From Tetramitus jugosus (lineage: Eukaryota > Heterolobosea > Eutetramitea > Acrasida > Vahlkampfiidae), in the NCBI GenBank assembly GCA_937625935.1, contig OW569344.1, positions 62,001 through 126,000 on the forward strand: a stretch of DNA of 64,000 bases. Direction: 5' to 3'. Position 1 is the stretch's first letter; each line of letters opens with the position of its first letter. Shown here in pieces: positions 38,082 to 46,489 of the stretch. The notes beneath the pieces are model-generated. The model was given only the letters and a program-made list of their open reading frames with translations, made no database searches and was not told where the DNA came from. Made by a program: the position numbers and the translations under genes.

Positions 38082-38969
38082 ATGCCCACCTTAAGTACCA
38101 AGATCTACATCCGCCCTGGAAATGAAGTTCGAAGGTTAGAACTGAACCCAAATGTGGACACACTCAAGTCTATCCAAGCCAAATTGAAACAAGCCCATGA
38201 GATCTCTCCACTCGTTGAAACATCTTCAGTCATCAACTTCGACTATGTCATTCAATACTTGGATGACGAAAGCGAGTGGATCACAGTCACTACAGAAGAA
38301 GAATGGAAGGTTGCTCTGAAGGTGGGTGCTTTACTCGCAAGTACTGATCCTAGAGCAATCTTGAGAGTCAAGTGCAACCTTATTCAAAGACCAAAGCAAG
38401 TCAGAGAACCACATCGTGCTTCTCCACAACCTTTCCCTATCAACAACCTCTTTGATCCTCAACAACGAATTCAGACAAGACCAGAGGGCTATGGCCAACG
38501 ACTTCTATCGAGAACTTACCCCTTCATTGTACAAAGAAAGCAAACACAAGAGAAAATGATTGACCTGGACAACTTAATCAATTCTGTCCTTGGAACATTC
38601 TTTGTGGAACCTCAAGAATTGAATCAGGAAGGTTCCTCCAACAAGGCAGAGAAAGTAGAAACTGAAAAGTTCAATACTAAAGAGAAAACTCCTGTCGAAG
38701 AGAAGAAAGAATCATCTCAAGAAGTTGAACCAAACGAAGATGAACAATTGGACGAAGAAGCTCCGATTATTGAAGACGTGCCTGAGCTACAAGAAAAACA
38801 AGAGAGCGAGTTAATCTCTGAGGATACCAAAGAACAAGAATTTGAGTATCCAATTCAATTGGCCTCATTGATCGCTATGGGTTTTGGGAATGAAGACTCC
38901 AACAAGCATTTATTGCGAAAGAATCATGGAGACATTACCAAGACTCTCACGGAATTATTGAAGTTGTAA
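38082..38969 (+). CDS. PB1-UBA adaptor protein (p62/NBR1-like layout)
   Basis: The 295-residue protein starts with a PB1-like domain (TKIYIRPGNEVRRLEL ... VIQYLDDESEWITVTTEEEW, with the acidic OPCA-type run) and ends with a UBA domain (IQLASLIAMGFGNEDSNKHLL ... GDITKTLTELLKL). The middle is acidic and disordered. PB1 plus C-terminal UBA is the layout of selective-autophagy receptors such as p62 and NBR1, which bring ubiquitinated cargo to Atg8; here the ZZ finger is absent. A short acidic stretch before the UBA could hold an Atg8-binding motif, but none is certain. Confidence 0.75.
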   Translation: MPTLSTKIYIRPGNEVRRLELNPNVDTLKSIQAKLKQAHEISPLVETSSVINFDYVIQYLDDESEWITVTTEEEWKVALKVGALLASTDPRAILRVKCNLIQRPKQVREPHRASPQPFPINNLFDPQQRIQTRPEGYGQRLLSRTYPFIVQRKQTQEKMIDLDNLINSVLGTFFVEPQELNQEGSSNKAEKVETEKFNTKEKTPVEEKKESSQEVEPNEDEQLDEEAPIIEDVPELQEKQESELISEDTKEQEFEYPIQLASLIAMGFGNEDSNKHLLRKNHGDITKTLTELLKL

Positions 38970-39147
38970 ATACAAAGTTGTAAATATGTAAAACGAGAAC
39001 TTAAATTAAGGCGGCCCAACTGTCCTCCAACACATAATAAATTATGAGATCACCAAACCCCACACTGGGCTTGATGACTTGAGATATTTGCTGGCTGGTT
39101 CCATTTTGTCGGGGTGCAAACTCATAGCCAATCGAGTAACGAAGAGA

Positions 39148-39525
39148 TTAATGATCAGTAGAAGTGCAGGAAACCTCCAAATCGCCAGAACACCGTAATG
39201 AATCAATCTGTTCAGAAAGAATGAAAAAGATTGCCGGAAGGAACAGGAAACAAAGTCCCACAGTCCATGACAGTATCAGATTGATGGGTGACTGCGATAA
39301 CTGAGAGATAATCAACACATCACTCCCCACATGCGATACGAGGCTCGTGAAGTTGAATAGAACATCTAGGTTCAGTATCAGACATATTAGTGCGGCCAGA
39401 AAGAACGCTAAAATTTTCAAGTAAAGATTAAGTGAAAGTCTAAGCTTTTGGTACTCCACCCAATGAACAACGAGAGAATTATCTTGTAAAATGTGAAACT
39501 GGCTAGTATCAGTACTTGAGCTCAA
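39148..39525 (-). CDS. Small membrane protein, start uncertain
   Basis: About 125 residues with two strong hydrophobic segments (YLKILAFFLAALICLILNLDVLF and LILSWTVGLCFLFLPAIFFIL) and a short tail. The frame has no ATG: 39525 is a TTG, and the frame remains open upstream. A nearby ATG in another frame reads MGFLFIIDLAATVFVSQ, which would supply an N terminus if about 11 bases were skipped, so a frameshift or an unseen exon is likely. Unknown function. Confidence 0.4.
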   Translation of the reverse strand: MSSSTDTSQFHILQDNSLVVHWVEYQKLRLSLNLYLKILAFFLAALICLILNLDVLFNFTSLVSHVGSDVLIISQLSQSPINLILSWTVGLCFLFLPAIFFILSEQIDSLRCSGDLEVSCTSTDH

Positions 39526-39618
39526 AACTAAAAGATACCTTGAGACACAAAAACTGTAGCTGCAAGGTCGATAATGAAGAGGAAGCCCATCACACTAGGT
39601 TCTGTTCATCTATCCTAA

Positions 39619-40074
39619 CACAACAACAAAGAAGTTTTTTACTTTGAGTATTACACTCAAGTCGAACTGTATGAAATCGGCAGAAATTACACAGGAACAC
39701 GACCAACTGAGGAGCCTGCATGTGCTTCCTTTGCGCATCAAACAAAGTGTGTGCTGCAAGATAGAAGTAAAGATGACACGGTCCTAGGAAGAAACTACAT
39801 GCAAGTGATCTACACTCCCCCGGTTTCTTGCAATCATTACATCAGAGTCAATCCTGCTCCCCGAGCCAATCAAGAGTCAGTGCAAAATGGATCCTATTGC
39901 CGATTGGCGCTAAAGTACAAGAGAACGGAGAAGATTTATATGTACATGGACGACTACTGTGATGGTGCAGTGTGCACAGCTTCCCCATCAGACCCAAACG
40001 CATCCTCTGCTTCGAAGAATTCTACAAGCCTCATATTGTTGATTGTCATTGCGTTGTTCATCTCATTCATGTAA
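39619..40074 (+). CDS. Cell-surface protein fragment with GPI-like tail (5' exon not found)
   Basis: The open frame from 39619 reads HNNKEVFYFEYYTQVELYEI and has six Cys in the presumed extracellular part. It ends with a Ser/Asn-rich spacer and a hydrophobic tail (SLILLIVIALFISFM), the pattern of a GPI-anchor signal. There is no ATG at the 5' end; CTAAC and AAAG just upstream look like a branch point and acceptor, so the signal-peptide exon probably lies upstream. Confidence 0.5.
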   Translation, partial: HNNKEVFYFEYYTQVELYEIGRNYTGTRPTEEPACASFAHQTKCVLQDRSKDDTVLGRNYMQVIYTPPVSCNHYIRVNPAPRANQESVQNGSYCRLALKYKRTEKIYMYMDDYCDGAVCTASPSDPNASSASKNSTSLILLIVIALFISFM

Positions 40075-40155
40075 GAGATAATTATCATAAACATGTTCTT
40101 CAGTTGACTGAACATCAATGTTGGTGCTATGTGCTATCTTTCAAAGTTGTTTATT

Positions 40156-41988
40156 TCAATACTTTCTCAAATCGTTATCATCTTCATCATCATATTCATC
40201 GAAGCTACTTACGACTCTTTCAAACTTTGGTTTCAGTGTTGTTGCGGAAGCAACCATGTTTTGCATGGTCTCGCTGCTGTATTGATGCATATCGACCGTT
40301 GGATCCGATTCAAATCCATCAGAAGGATATGTGGAGCCCATGTTCTCAGAACCAATGAGATGAGCCTTTCTCAAAGCTTCTCTCCGTTGCCAATTGCCTT
40401 CTCGTTTCTGTCCAATAGCAACGAGCGTAACACCCAGAGAAATCACACCAGCTCCAATCACAACCAACCACGTCGAAGTCTCCTGCAAGAATATGAGCAA
40501 GAACACGATTGAAACAAGTGGATAGGCTGTCGTGTAAATGGAGATGACAGTTGGTGATGTGAGCTTGGCAGCGTAGGCAGTCATTGCATAATTGATTGAA
40601 CCAAAGCACAGACCCGCATAGAACACACCGACCCAAGTAATAGCAGGCAATTTCGACACTGTTAACCCGTTAATAAATATCAATGAAACAATGACGGAGA
40701 ACACGGAAGCAAAGCCGAGGGACCACACTGAAGCAACCAATGGAGGAATCTTCTTATTGAGCAGCGTCTTTTGAGCAATAAGGAACACAGCTGTGCAAAT
40801 ACCACCAATGACCAACAAGATGCAACCTCCAATGCCTCTACCGGTCCAGCCAACCAACTTGAACGGATTTCCACTGTGATGAACAATGCCACTGAAAACA
40901 AACATGAGCAACGATCCAATAAACGCAATCAAGACACCAATCGTCTTCAACACGGAGAATCCCTCTCTTCGCAGCACCACTGAAATAATGCAGGTAAAAA
41001 TGGTAGTGGTCGGTTGCAAGATGCCAGCAATGGTCGGAGATGTCAAATTCGTACCATACGTGAACAAGACAATGTTCAACACTTGCATGAGACCACACAG
41101 TGCCATCAATCCAAGCTCTCTCCACATTGGTACACGAGAAATGATCCATTGTGTACAACCCATTGCACCACTGCTCTTAACAGTTGGACTCTGATCATTT
41201 GCATCACCACCACCACCACCACCAACAACAACAGTCGTAGTAGCATCACCACCACCACCATTAGCAGTCGTACGAAAAACAAACTTCCAATTGACAATGA
41301 TTGCAAATGGCAACAAACTGAAAAACATGATCAAAATGCGCCAACAACTGAAAATAAAAGTATTAATGTGCTTGGTAGCCAACGGATTCAACACACAAAA
41401 ACCACCAAACAACAACAAGTGAATCACCATGACTGAATGAACCATGAATTGTGAATGAGTCCATCGATACCATCGACTCGCTCTCTTTTTTCGTTCTTCT
41501 TCCGTTTCTTCCATATTCATCTTACTATTATTATTACCACTACTACTACTACTATCATGATGAGGAGTATGATTGTCTTGAATGACTTGAGCAGAAACCA
41601 TGGTATCACTCATATTGGATGCAATCATACTATTGGCTCTCAATTCACCACCACCACCACCATAGTATCTACCACCATCACCACCACCACCACTTCCATC
41701 ATGTTCATGTTGTTCATGTTGTTGATTTTTGTAATGTTGATGATGATGTGAATAGGGAGATTGTTGGAGAGGTACTTGAGCTTGTAAGCTCGGAACAACC
41801 ATGGTCGAAATTGGTGAATGGTCATTCTTCATGGAGACACGATAAGTAATTGGATGATCATCATTTTCTTCACTTTCACTGTTGTTGTTGTTGATGGTTG
41901 TTGATTTTGTGGGTGTTGTTGCATAGGAAAGCTCTTCTTCTTCTTCATCGTCATCGTCAATGGATTGATGATATTTTGTACTTTTCAT
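40156..41988 (-). CDS. EamA/DMT-superfamily membrane transporter
   Basis: The 610-residue protein has a 180-residue N-terminal low-complexity region (acidic, then His-, Gly- and Asn-rich), ten hydrophobic segments and a hydrophilic tail. Blocks typical of the drug/metabolite transporter superfamily are seen: NLTSPTIAGILQPTTTIFTC in the first half, and AAKLTSPTVISIYTTAYPLV with the following FLQETSTWLVVIGAGVISLG in the second half, showing the internal duplication. A Gly/His-rich loop splits the second and third segments. Substrate unknown; nucleotide-sugar, amino acid and metabolite carriers all share this fold. Confidence 0.85.
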   Translation of the reverse strand: MKSTKYHQSIDDDDEEEEELSYATTPTKSTTINNNNSESEENDDHPITYRVSMKNDHSPISTMVVPSLQAQVPLQQSPYSHHHQHYKNQQHEQHEHDGSGGGGDGGRYYGGGGGELRANSMIASNMSDTMVSAQVIQDNHTPHHDSSSSSGNNNSKMNMEETEEERKKRASRWYRWTHSQFMVHSVMVIHLLLFGGFCVLNPLATKHINTFIFSCWRILIMFFSLLPFAIIVNWKFVFRTTANGGGGDATTTVVVGGGGGGDANDQSPTVKSSGAMGCTQWIISRVPMWRELGLMALCGLMQVLNIVLFTYGTNLTSPTIAGILQPTTTIFTCIISVVLRREGFSVLKTIGVLIAFIGSLLMFVFSGIVHHSGNPFKLVGWTGRGIGGCILLVIGGICTAVFLIAQKTLLNKKIPPLVASVWSLGFASVFSVIVSLIFINGLTVSKLPAITWVGVFYAGLCFGSINYAMTAYAAKLTSPTVISIYTTAYPLVSIVFLLIFLQETSTWLVVIGAGVISLGVTLVAIGQKREGNWQRREALRKAHLIGSENMGSTYPSDGFESDPTVDMHQYSSETMQNMVASATTLKPKFERVVSSFDEYDDEDDNDLRKY

Positions 41989-41995
41989 GTTGATA

Positions 41996-42024
41996 TTGTT
42001 TGTTTGTTTGTTTGTTTGTTTGTT
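41996..42024. repeat. TTTG microsatellite in the transporter 5' leader
   Basis: Seven tandem TTTG units (CAAA on the transcript strand) lie just upstream of the transporter ATG, in line with the CAAC/CAAA-rich leaders of other genes here. Confidence 0.7.
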
Positions 42025-42250
42025 GGTGATTAATGTGTGGAGATGAGTTCCTTTTTGTGCCCTGTGTGAGTTTCTTATTGAGAGACAAAATTCGCGGGTA
42101 ATGGGTTGGAAAGTTCGAAAGAGCGACGTTTGAGGGAACTTGTCGGGGAATCACTAGATATCACACAAAAAGATTCTCTTTTATCATAAAAAGAGAATCA
42201 GACTCCAGTTCACTTGACAGTTTTTTTTGTTCACTTCCCACTTTACAAAA

Positions 42251-43384
42251 ATGGCCTCTTCCTTATTTCAGCCAATCACCATTGGTGTGGCAAACAAGTT
42301 GACTTTGTCCCACAGGATTGCTTTGGCACCACTGACAAGAAGACGAGCCAATATTCAAGGAGTTCCTCAACCCATCTCGGTGGAGTACTACGGACAAAGG
42401 GCTACTTATCCTGGGAGTCTTCTAATCTCAGAAGCAACAAACATCTCTCAACAGGGAACTGGATATCCAAAGACTCCTGGAATCTACACCAGTGAACAAG
42501 TGGAAGCATGGAAACCAATATGCGATGCTGTTCATGAAGCCAAGTCCTTCCTTTTCATGCAGCTGTGGCATGTTGGTCGTGTGAGTCATAGTAGCCTTCA
42601 GCCAAATGGCCAACCTCCAGTATCATCATATACAATTGCATGCTCTGATGGTGAAGCCATCACGATTGATGGAGCATTGGTTCCCTATGAGGTACCAAGG
42701 GCGTTAACTATCTCTGATATCGAACAAGTGATTGATGATTACAGAATCGCGGCTCAAAATGCAAAGAATGCTGGTTGTGATGGTGTAGAAATTCATGCTG
42801 CTAATGGATATCTCATTGATCAATTTTTGCATAATGGAATCAATAAGAGAACTGACGAATATGGTGGCTCAATTGAGAACCGAGCAAAGCTGCTCTTTAG
42901 AGTCATTGAGGCTATTCAGAATGTGTACCCATCCGATAGAATTGGAGTTCGATTGTCTCCATTCGGAACATTCAAGGGTACTAGTGATTCTGATCCAACT
43001 GCTCTCTTCACCTATGTCTGCACGAAGCTATCAGACTATAATCTGGCCTATCTCCATCTGATTGAGCCCAGAGTGTCAGGAAGCTTGACAAACGACAGTG
43101 CCGATCAATCAGCAACATTAGCCACAAGCACTCTCCGACCTCATTATAAAGGAGTGTTGATCGGTGCTGGTGGTTACACACCAGAGAGTGCAAAGAAGGC
43201 CATCGATGAAGGGAGAGTGGATATGGTAGCATTTGGTCGATACTTCATCAGCAATCCTGACCTGGTGAAGCGAATCGAAAACAATGTGCCATTGACCCCA
43301 TACAACAGACAGACATTTTATTCAGAAGGAACCGAGGGATACACTGATTATCCATTCCACAATCAAGAAGATTTTAAGGCGTAA
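42251..43384 (+). CDS. Old yellow enzyme family FMN oxidoreductase
   Basis: The 377-residue product is a typical NADH:flavin oxidoreductase barrel: LFQPITIGVANKLTLSHRIA, LAPLTRRRAN, FMQLWHVGR, the substrate-binding pair in GVEIHAANGYLIDQF (His and Asn), then NKRTDEYGGSIENR, RLSPFG and VAFGRYFISNPDLV. It reduces activated alkenes with NAD(P)H via FMN; plant relatives make oxylipins (12-oxophytodienoate reductase). The first ATG after an AAAA leader is 42251. Length is normal and no damage is seen. Confidence 0.93.
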   Translation: MASSLFQPITIGVANKLTLSHRIALAPLTRRRANIQGVPQPISVEYYGQRATYPGSLLISEATNISQQGTGYPKTPGIYTSEQVEAWKPICDAVHEAKSFLFMQLWHVGRVSHSSLQPNGQPPVSSYTIACSDGEAITIDGALVPYEVPRALTISDIEQVIDDYRIAAQNAKNAGCDGVEIHAANGYLIDQFLHNGINKRTDEYGGSIENRAKLLFRVIEAIQNVYPSDRIGVRLSPFGTFKGTSDSDPTALFTYVCTKLSDYNLAYLHLIEPRVSGSLTNDSADQSATLATSTLRPHYKGVLIGAGGYTPESAKKAIDEGRVDMVAFGRYFISNPDLVKRIENNVPLTPYNRQTFYSEGTEGYTDYPFHNQEDFKA

Positions 43385-43548
43385 TAATAATATATAATAA
43401 GGCCAAGTACGAGCAAATATATCTTGTAAACAAAATCCTTATTACACAACCAATAACTTCTCCACATGTTTCTCGAATTGTTTCTGGGGGTTTTGCAGAT
43501 CTAAAACTCGGAGTTCAGCTAGTATCAACCAAGTAGATCAAAGAGGAT

Positions 43549-44184
43549 ATGGCTCAACCTGTTTATGTCAACTTTCTTCGGATCGGTGGTCAACCACTGA
43601 CCATCGACAAGGATGATGGGAGGATAGAACGGATTTCATTCGAGAATCTGTGGAAGTTGCTCTATAAAACAGAGACTGAACCACAAAAGGACATCAAAGT
43701 AGCTCAACTCCTGGAACAATACGAAAAAGAATGGGATATCACTATTCCCTCGGTTCTCAAGACAGTGACATGCTGGACTGACATTAGAGGTGCCATATTT
43801 GATGGTACCTTCCCAACCAATAACATACTTCTTGTTCCTGGTTCTGCTTGTGGTTTCCGTCGAAATTCTGTCGTTCGTTGGCATTTGGTCAAAGAGAATG
43901 TTGTCGCTTCAATACCAGATGTAACACACATGGCACGATTCATGGACGAGAACCAAGGATGTTGCTACTGGTATGCTGCATGGAATGACAATGATGAACA
44001 GTGCAAAGTGTACGTCTCCCCAAACATACTTCCCGAACAGAATGGCAGCTACAACCATGAAGAACCTTGGAGTGCGCCACTTCTGACAAGTGATGATTTA
44101 CTGACATTCCTGATTGATTACACTCGCGAAGGAGAGTCAAGTGGTATGAACGACGTGATGCTCTCTACGCCACTGGTCAATTAA
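43549..44184 (+). CDS. Unrecognised 211-residue protein
   Basis: A complete ATG-started frame with a globular composition. The region ARFMDENQGCCYWYAAWNDN followed by CKVYVSPNILP resembles the middle of SUKH/SMI1-KNR4-like proteins (ENQGxxxW, then VYV), but the match is weak. No signal peptide or membrane segment. Function not assigned. Confidence 0.6.
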   Translation: MAQPVYVNFLRIGGQPLTIDKDDGRIERISFENLWKLLYKTETEPQKDIKVAQLLEQYEKEWDITIPSVLKTVTCWTDIRGAIFDGTFPTNNILLVPGSACGFRRNSVVRWHLVKENVVASIPDVTHMARFMDENQGCCYWYAAWNDNDEQCKVYVSPNILPEQNGSYNHEEPWSAPLLTSDDLLTFLIDYTREGESSGMNDVMLSTPLVN

Positions 44185-44215
44185 GAAATGATGTAATAAT
44201 ATATAGACTTTAGCT

Positions 44216-45271
44216 TTATTCATCGCTCTTCTCTGGAATGACAAACTTTGACCAATAATTGTGCATATCGACAGCGACGAGACAACTATCTCTGACTGGT
44301 GCATCGTGATCGTCTTGGAACTCCTTCAAAATTTCCAATGATCTTGGATCGCAAATCGAACCGAGTGCCTCTGCTGCCTCATGTCTCACCATGGCATGCA
44401 AGGACTTGTCTCTCAACACCTTTTCCAATGCCTCTGCAGTCTCCTTTCTCTGCAATTGACCCAACACGAATGCCACTTCATGCAAGAACAAGGCACCTTC
44501 TTCTTCTCTGAAACCATCGCACAGTGCCATCAAAGCTTCCTTTTGTTGCTCATATGGACCAGTGCACGACTTGTTTCTCAGAGCAAACATGGCCTTGTAT
44601 CTCTTGAACAGACTCACATCCATATTCAAGTAAACCTCTCTTAGCTCAGCAACCGTCTTTTGCTGATACTTGTTGGTTGGTGGCGCAGGGTCCACCGACT
44701 GGAAAATATCTTGATCCGCCGTAGTTGCTTCTTCTGTTGTATCGGCGGTGGCGGAGGCGGAAGAATTTTTTTCCAGTTGTTTCTTGATTCCGTGCTCAAT
44801 ATTTTCAATGGCCAGCTCGCACGTTTCCCGCACTTCTCTTACAGGGTCATTCAAGAATTGTTTCAAGACGGGGAGTGAATCAGGAGAAGCAATCGCACCG
44901 AGTGCTTCACCAGCCTCATGTCTCACCATGGAATCTTCACTCTCATTGCTCAACACTTGATTCAAGATGGGAATAGCATCCGTGTGCTTCAATTGACCCA
45001 TCACATATGCCAACTCGTGCTTTAACAAGACAGATTCAGAGGAGAGACCACTGGAGAGCACCTTGATGGCTTTGAGCTTATCTGGTAGAGCTCTCAAGTA
45101 CCACAACATTCTCATTCGTTGTGCCACAGGGATAGCATCATTGGCCAACAATTGACACAATTGTTCCGTTGAAAAATGACGGAATTCTTCTTCAGTGTAC
45201 TCTTCTTCGCTTCCATGATGATGATCGTCATGGGATGATGGTTGGTCTTGTTGTTGTTGTGTGGTACTCAT
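44216..45271 (-). CDS. DOHH: Deoxyhypusine hydroxylase
   Basis: The 351-residue protein is built of HEAT-like repeats in two halves, each with paired His-Glu motifs that bind the di-iron centre: LLKHELAYVMGQL and MVRHEAGEALGAI in the first half, LFLHEVAFVLGQL and MVRHEAAEALGSI in the second. DOHH hydroxylates the deoxyhypusine of eIF5A, the last step of hypusine synthesis in the cytosol. All four HE motifs are intact. A short acidic linker rich in Ala and Thr joins the halves. Confidence 0.96.
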   Translation of the reverse strand: MSTTQQQQDQPSSHDDHHHGSEEEYTEEEFRHFSTEQLCQLLANDAIPVAQRMRMLWYLRALPDKLKAIKVLSSGLSSESVLLKHELAYVMGQLKHTDAIPILNQVLSNESEDSMVRHEAGEALGAIASPDSLPVLKQFLNDPVREVRETCELAIENIEHGIKKQLEKNSSASATADTTEEATTADQDIFQSVDPAPPTNKYQQKTVAELREVYLNMDVSLFKRYKAMFALRNKSCTGPYEQQKEALMALCDGFREEEGALFLHEVAFVLGQLQRKETAEALEKVLRDKSLHAMVRHEAAEALGSICDPRSLEILKEFQDDHDAPVRDSCLVAVDMHNYWSKFVIPEKSDE

Positions 45272-45433
45272 AATGTTAAAGTGGTCAATCTGTGTGAGGA
45301 GGAAATGTGTTGTTTGTTGTTTTGTTTGTTGTGGAAGCTTTCGGGTGCACTTTCAGTGTGAATTTTCTGCTGGTTAGTTTTTCCGGGATGGAATAAAATG
45401 GCGGAGAATATCGTCTGGGGTGTGTTTTGGTGG

Positions 45434-45880
45434 TTATGAAGGTTTGGCTTGTTGTTGGAGTTGCAGGTTCAATTGACGAATGATTTCATCCTTTTGTTTC
45501 AATTCTTGTCGCGCTGTGAGAAACAGGCGAGAAATGTTCACTTTGAGTCGATCTGACTCCTGCTTGAGATCTTGAACTTTTTTGCGGAGTCGGTCATTGT
45601 CCCGTTGCAGTTTCTCTCTGTCCAGATCATCGTACAAGATGCTCTCCATGTTGATATCTTGGTCGTTCGCTAATGTAATTGTTGTTGCTGCGACTTGATC
45701 ATCAACATTATTCTTTGGTGTGTTGTTGTTTATTGTCTTGTTGTTGTGAACCATTGTTGTGGATGATGAATGATGATCATCAAACTTTGATGCAACAGCT
45801 GCATCAGCATCATCTCGATTGTGATCACCATAATGTTCACTTTCATCCAATGACCGAGGTCTCTTCAGTTTTCTCTTCAT
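45434..45880 (-). CDS. Coiled-coil protein resembling the N terminus of FLASH
   Basis: The 148-residue product has a basic start (MKRKLKRPRS), a low-complexity middle and a C-terminal coiled coil. The segment ILYDDLD, then LKVNISRLFLTARQELKQKD, has the same order and spacing as the N-terminal region of FLASH/CASP8AP2 (YxxLD, then LKxNISxLxxTARxExxxKD), which in animals binds Lsm11 in histone pre-mRNA processing. The similarity is short but specific in pattern. The protein lacks the long C-terminal part of animal FLASH. Confidence 0.5.
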   Translation of the reverse strand: MKRKLKRPRSLDESEHYGDHNRDDADAAVASKFDDHHSSSTTMVHNNKTINNNTPKNNVDDQVAATTITLANDQDINMESILYDDLDREKLQRDNDRLRKKVQDLKQESDRLKVNISRLFLTARQELKQKDEIIRQLNLQLQQQAKPS

Positions 45881-46008
45881 GGTTTTGAACGTGTTTTCTT
45901 TTGTTTGACGTTAAACATGAAAGCAACAATAAATTACCATTGGTTCTTTGTCAAGTCTCACCTGCTGTGTTGTTGTAAAATGGATTGTGATTCACCAATG
46001 TTGGTCTA

Positions 46009-46398
46009 TTAACGCGATTTCTGAGTGGACTCTTGAAGAATACTCTGGTGCAGCTCTACAAAGTACCAATTATCATCCAAAAATTCATCAGTCAACTTGT
46101 TGCTCGAAGATTGAGCACTTCGACTGTTGTTTGGTTGAATCTTGTTCTTGTCACCAAAGTACACATCTCTGGCACTGGCGGGTAGTGCTTCAAACTTGTT
46201 TGAAGATTTCTGAGAGTCCGAATCACCTTCATAGCTCTTCTCGCTCATACTGGGAAGAATGACCATGGAGGCGCTTGCATTGACCTTGCACATGCCATTT
46301 TCGACTAGTAAGGCTAAACTGGCCTTTGTGTCGCCTGTTAGCTTGACAAATTCTGTGCTGCTGTTGCTGTTTCCGATACCTGATTGATCAAAGTTCAT
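46009..46398 (-). CDS. Unknown 129-residue hydrophilic protein
   Basis: ATG-started and Ser/Asn-rich, with one better-ordered stretch near the N terminus (EFVKLTGDTKASLALLVENG) and an end with DEFLDDNWYFVELHQSILQ. Short flanks separate it from both neighbours, as for other real genes here. No family recognised. Confidence 0.5.
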   Translation of the reverse strand: MNFDQSGIGNSNSSTEFVKLTGDTKASLALLVENGMCKVNASASMVILPSMSEKSYEGDSDSQKSSNKFEALPASARDVYFGDKNKIQPNNSRSAQSSSNKLTDEFLDDNWYFVELHQSILQESTQKSR

Positions 46399-46489
46399 TT
46401 TCTAGTTGTTTTTGAATGAAGGAAAAAAGAGCTCAAACGAAAAGTGGTGTGAATAAATACATGACGTTTTTTTGAGAGCTCTTGGATTA

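Noticed and set aside
40838-41436. Several frames of 70-140 codons on both strands within the DMT transporter
   Set aside because: They overlap the well-supported transporter and have no family features.
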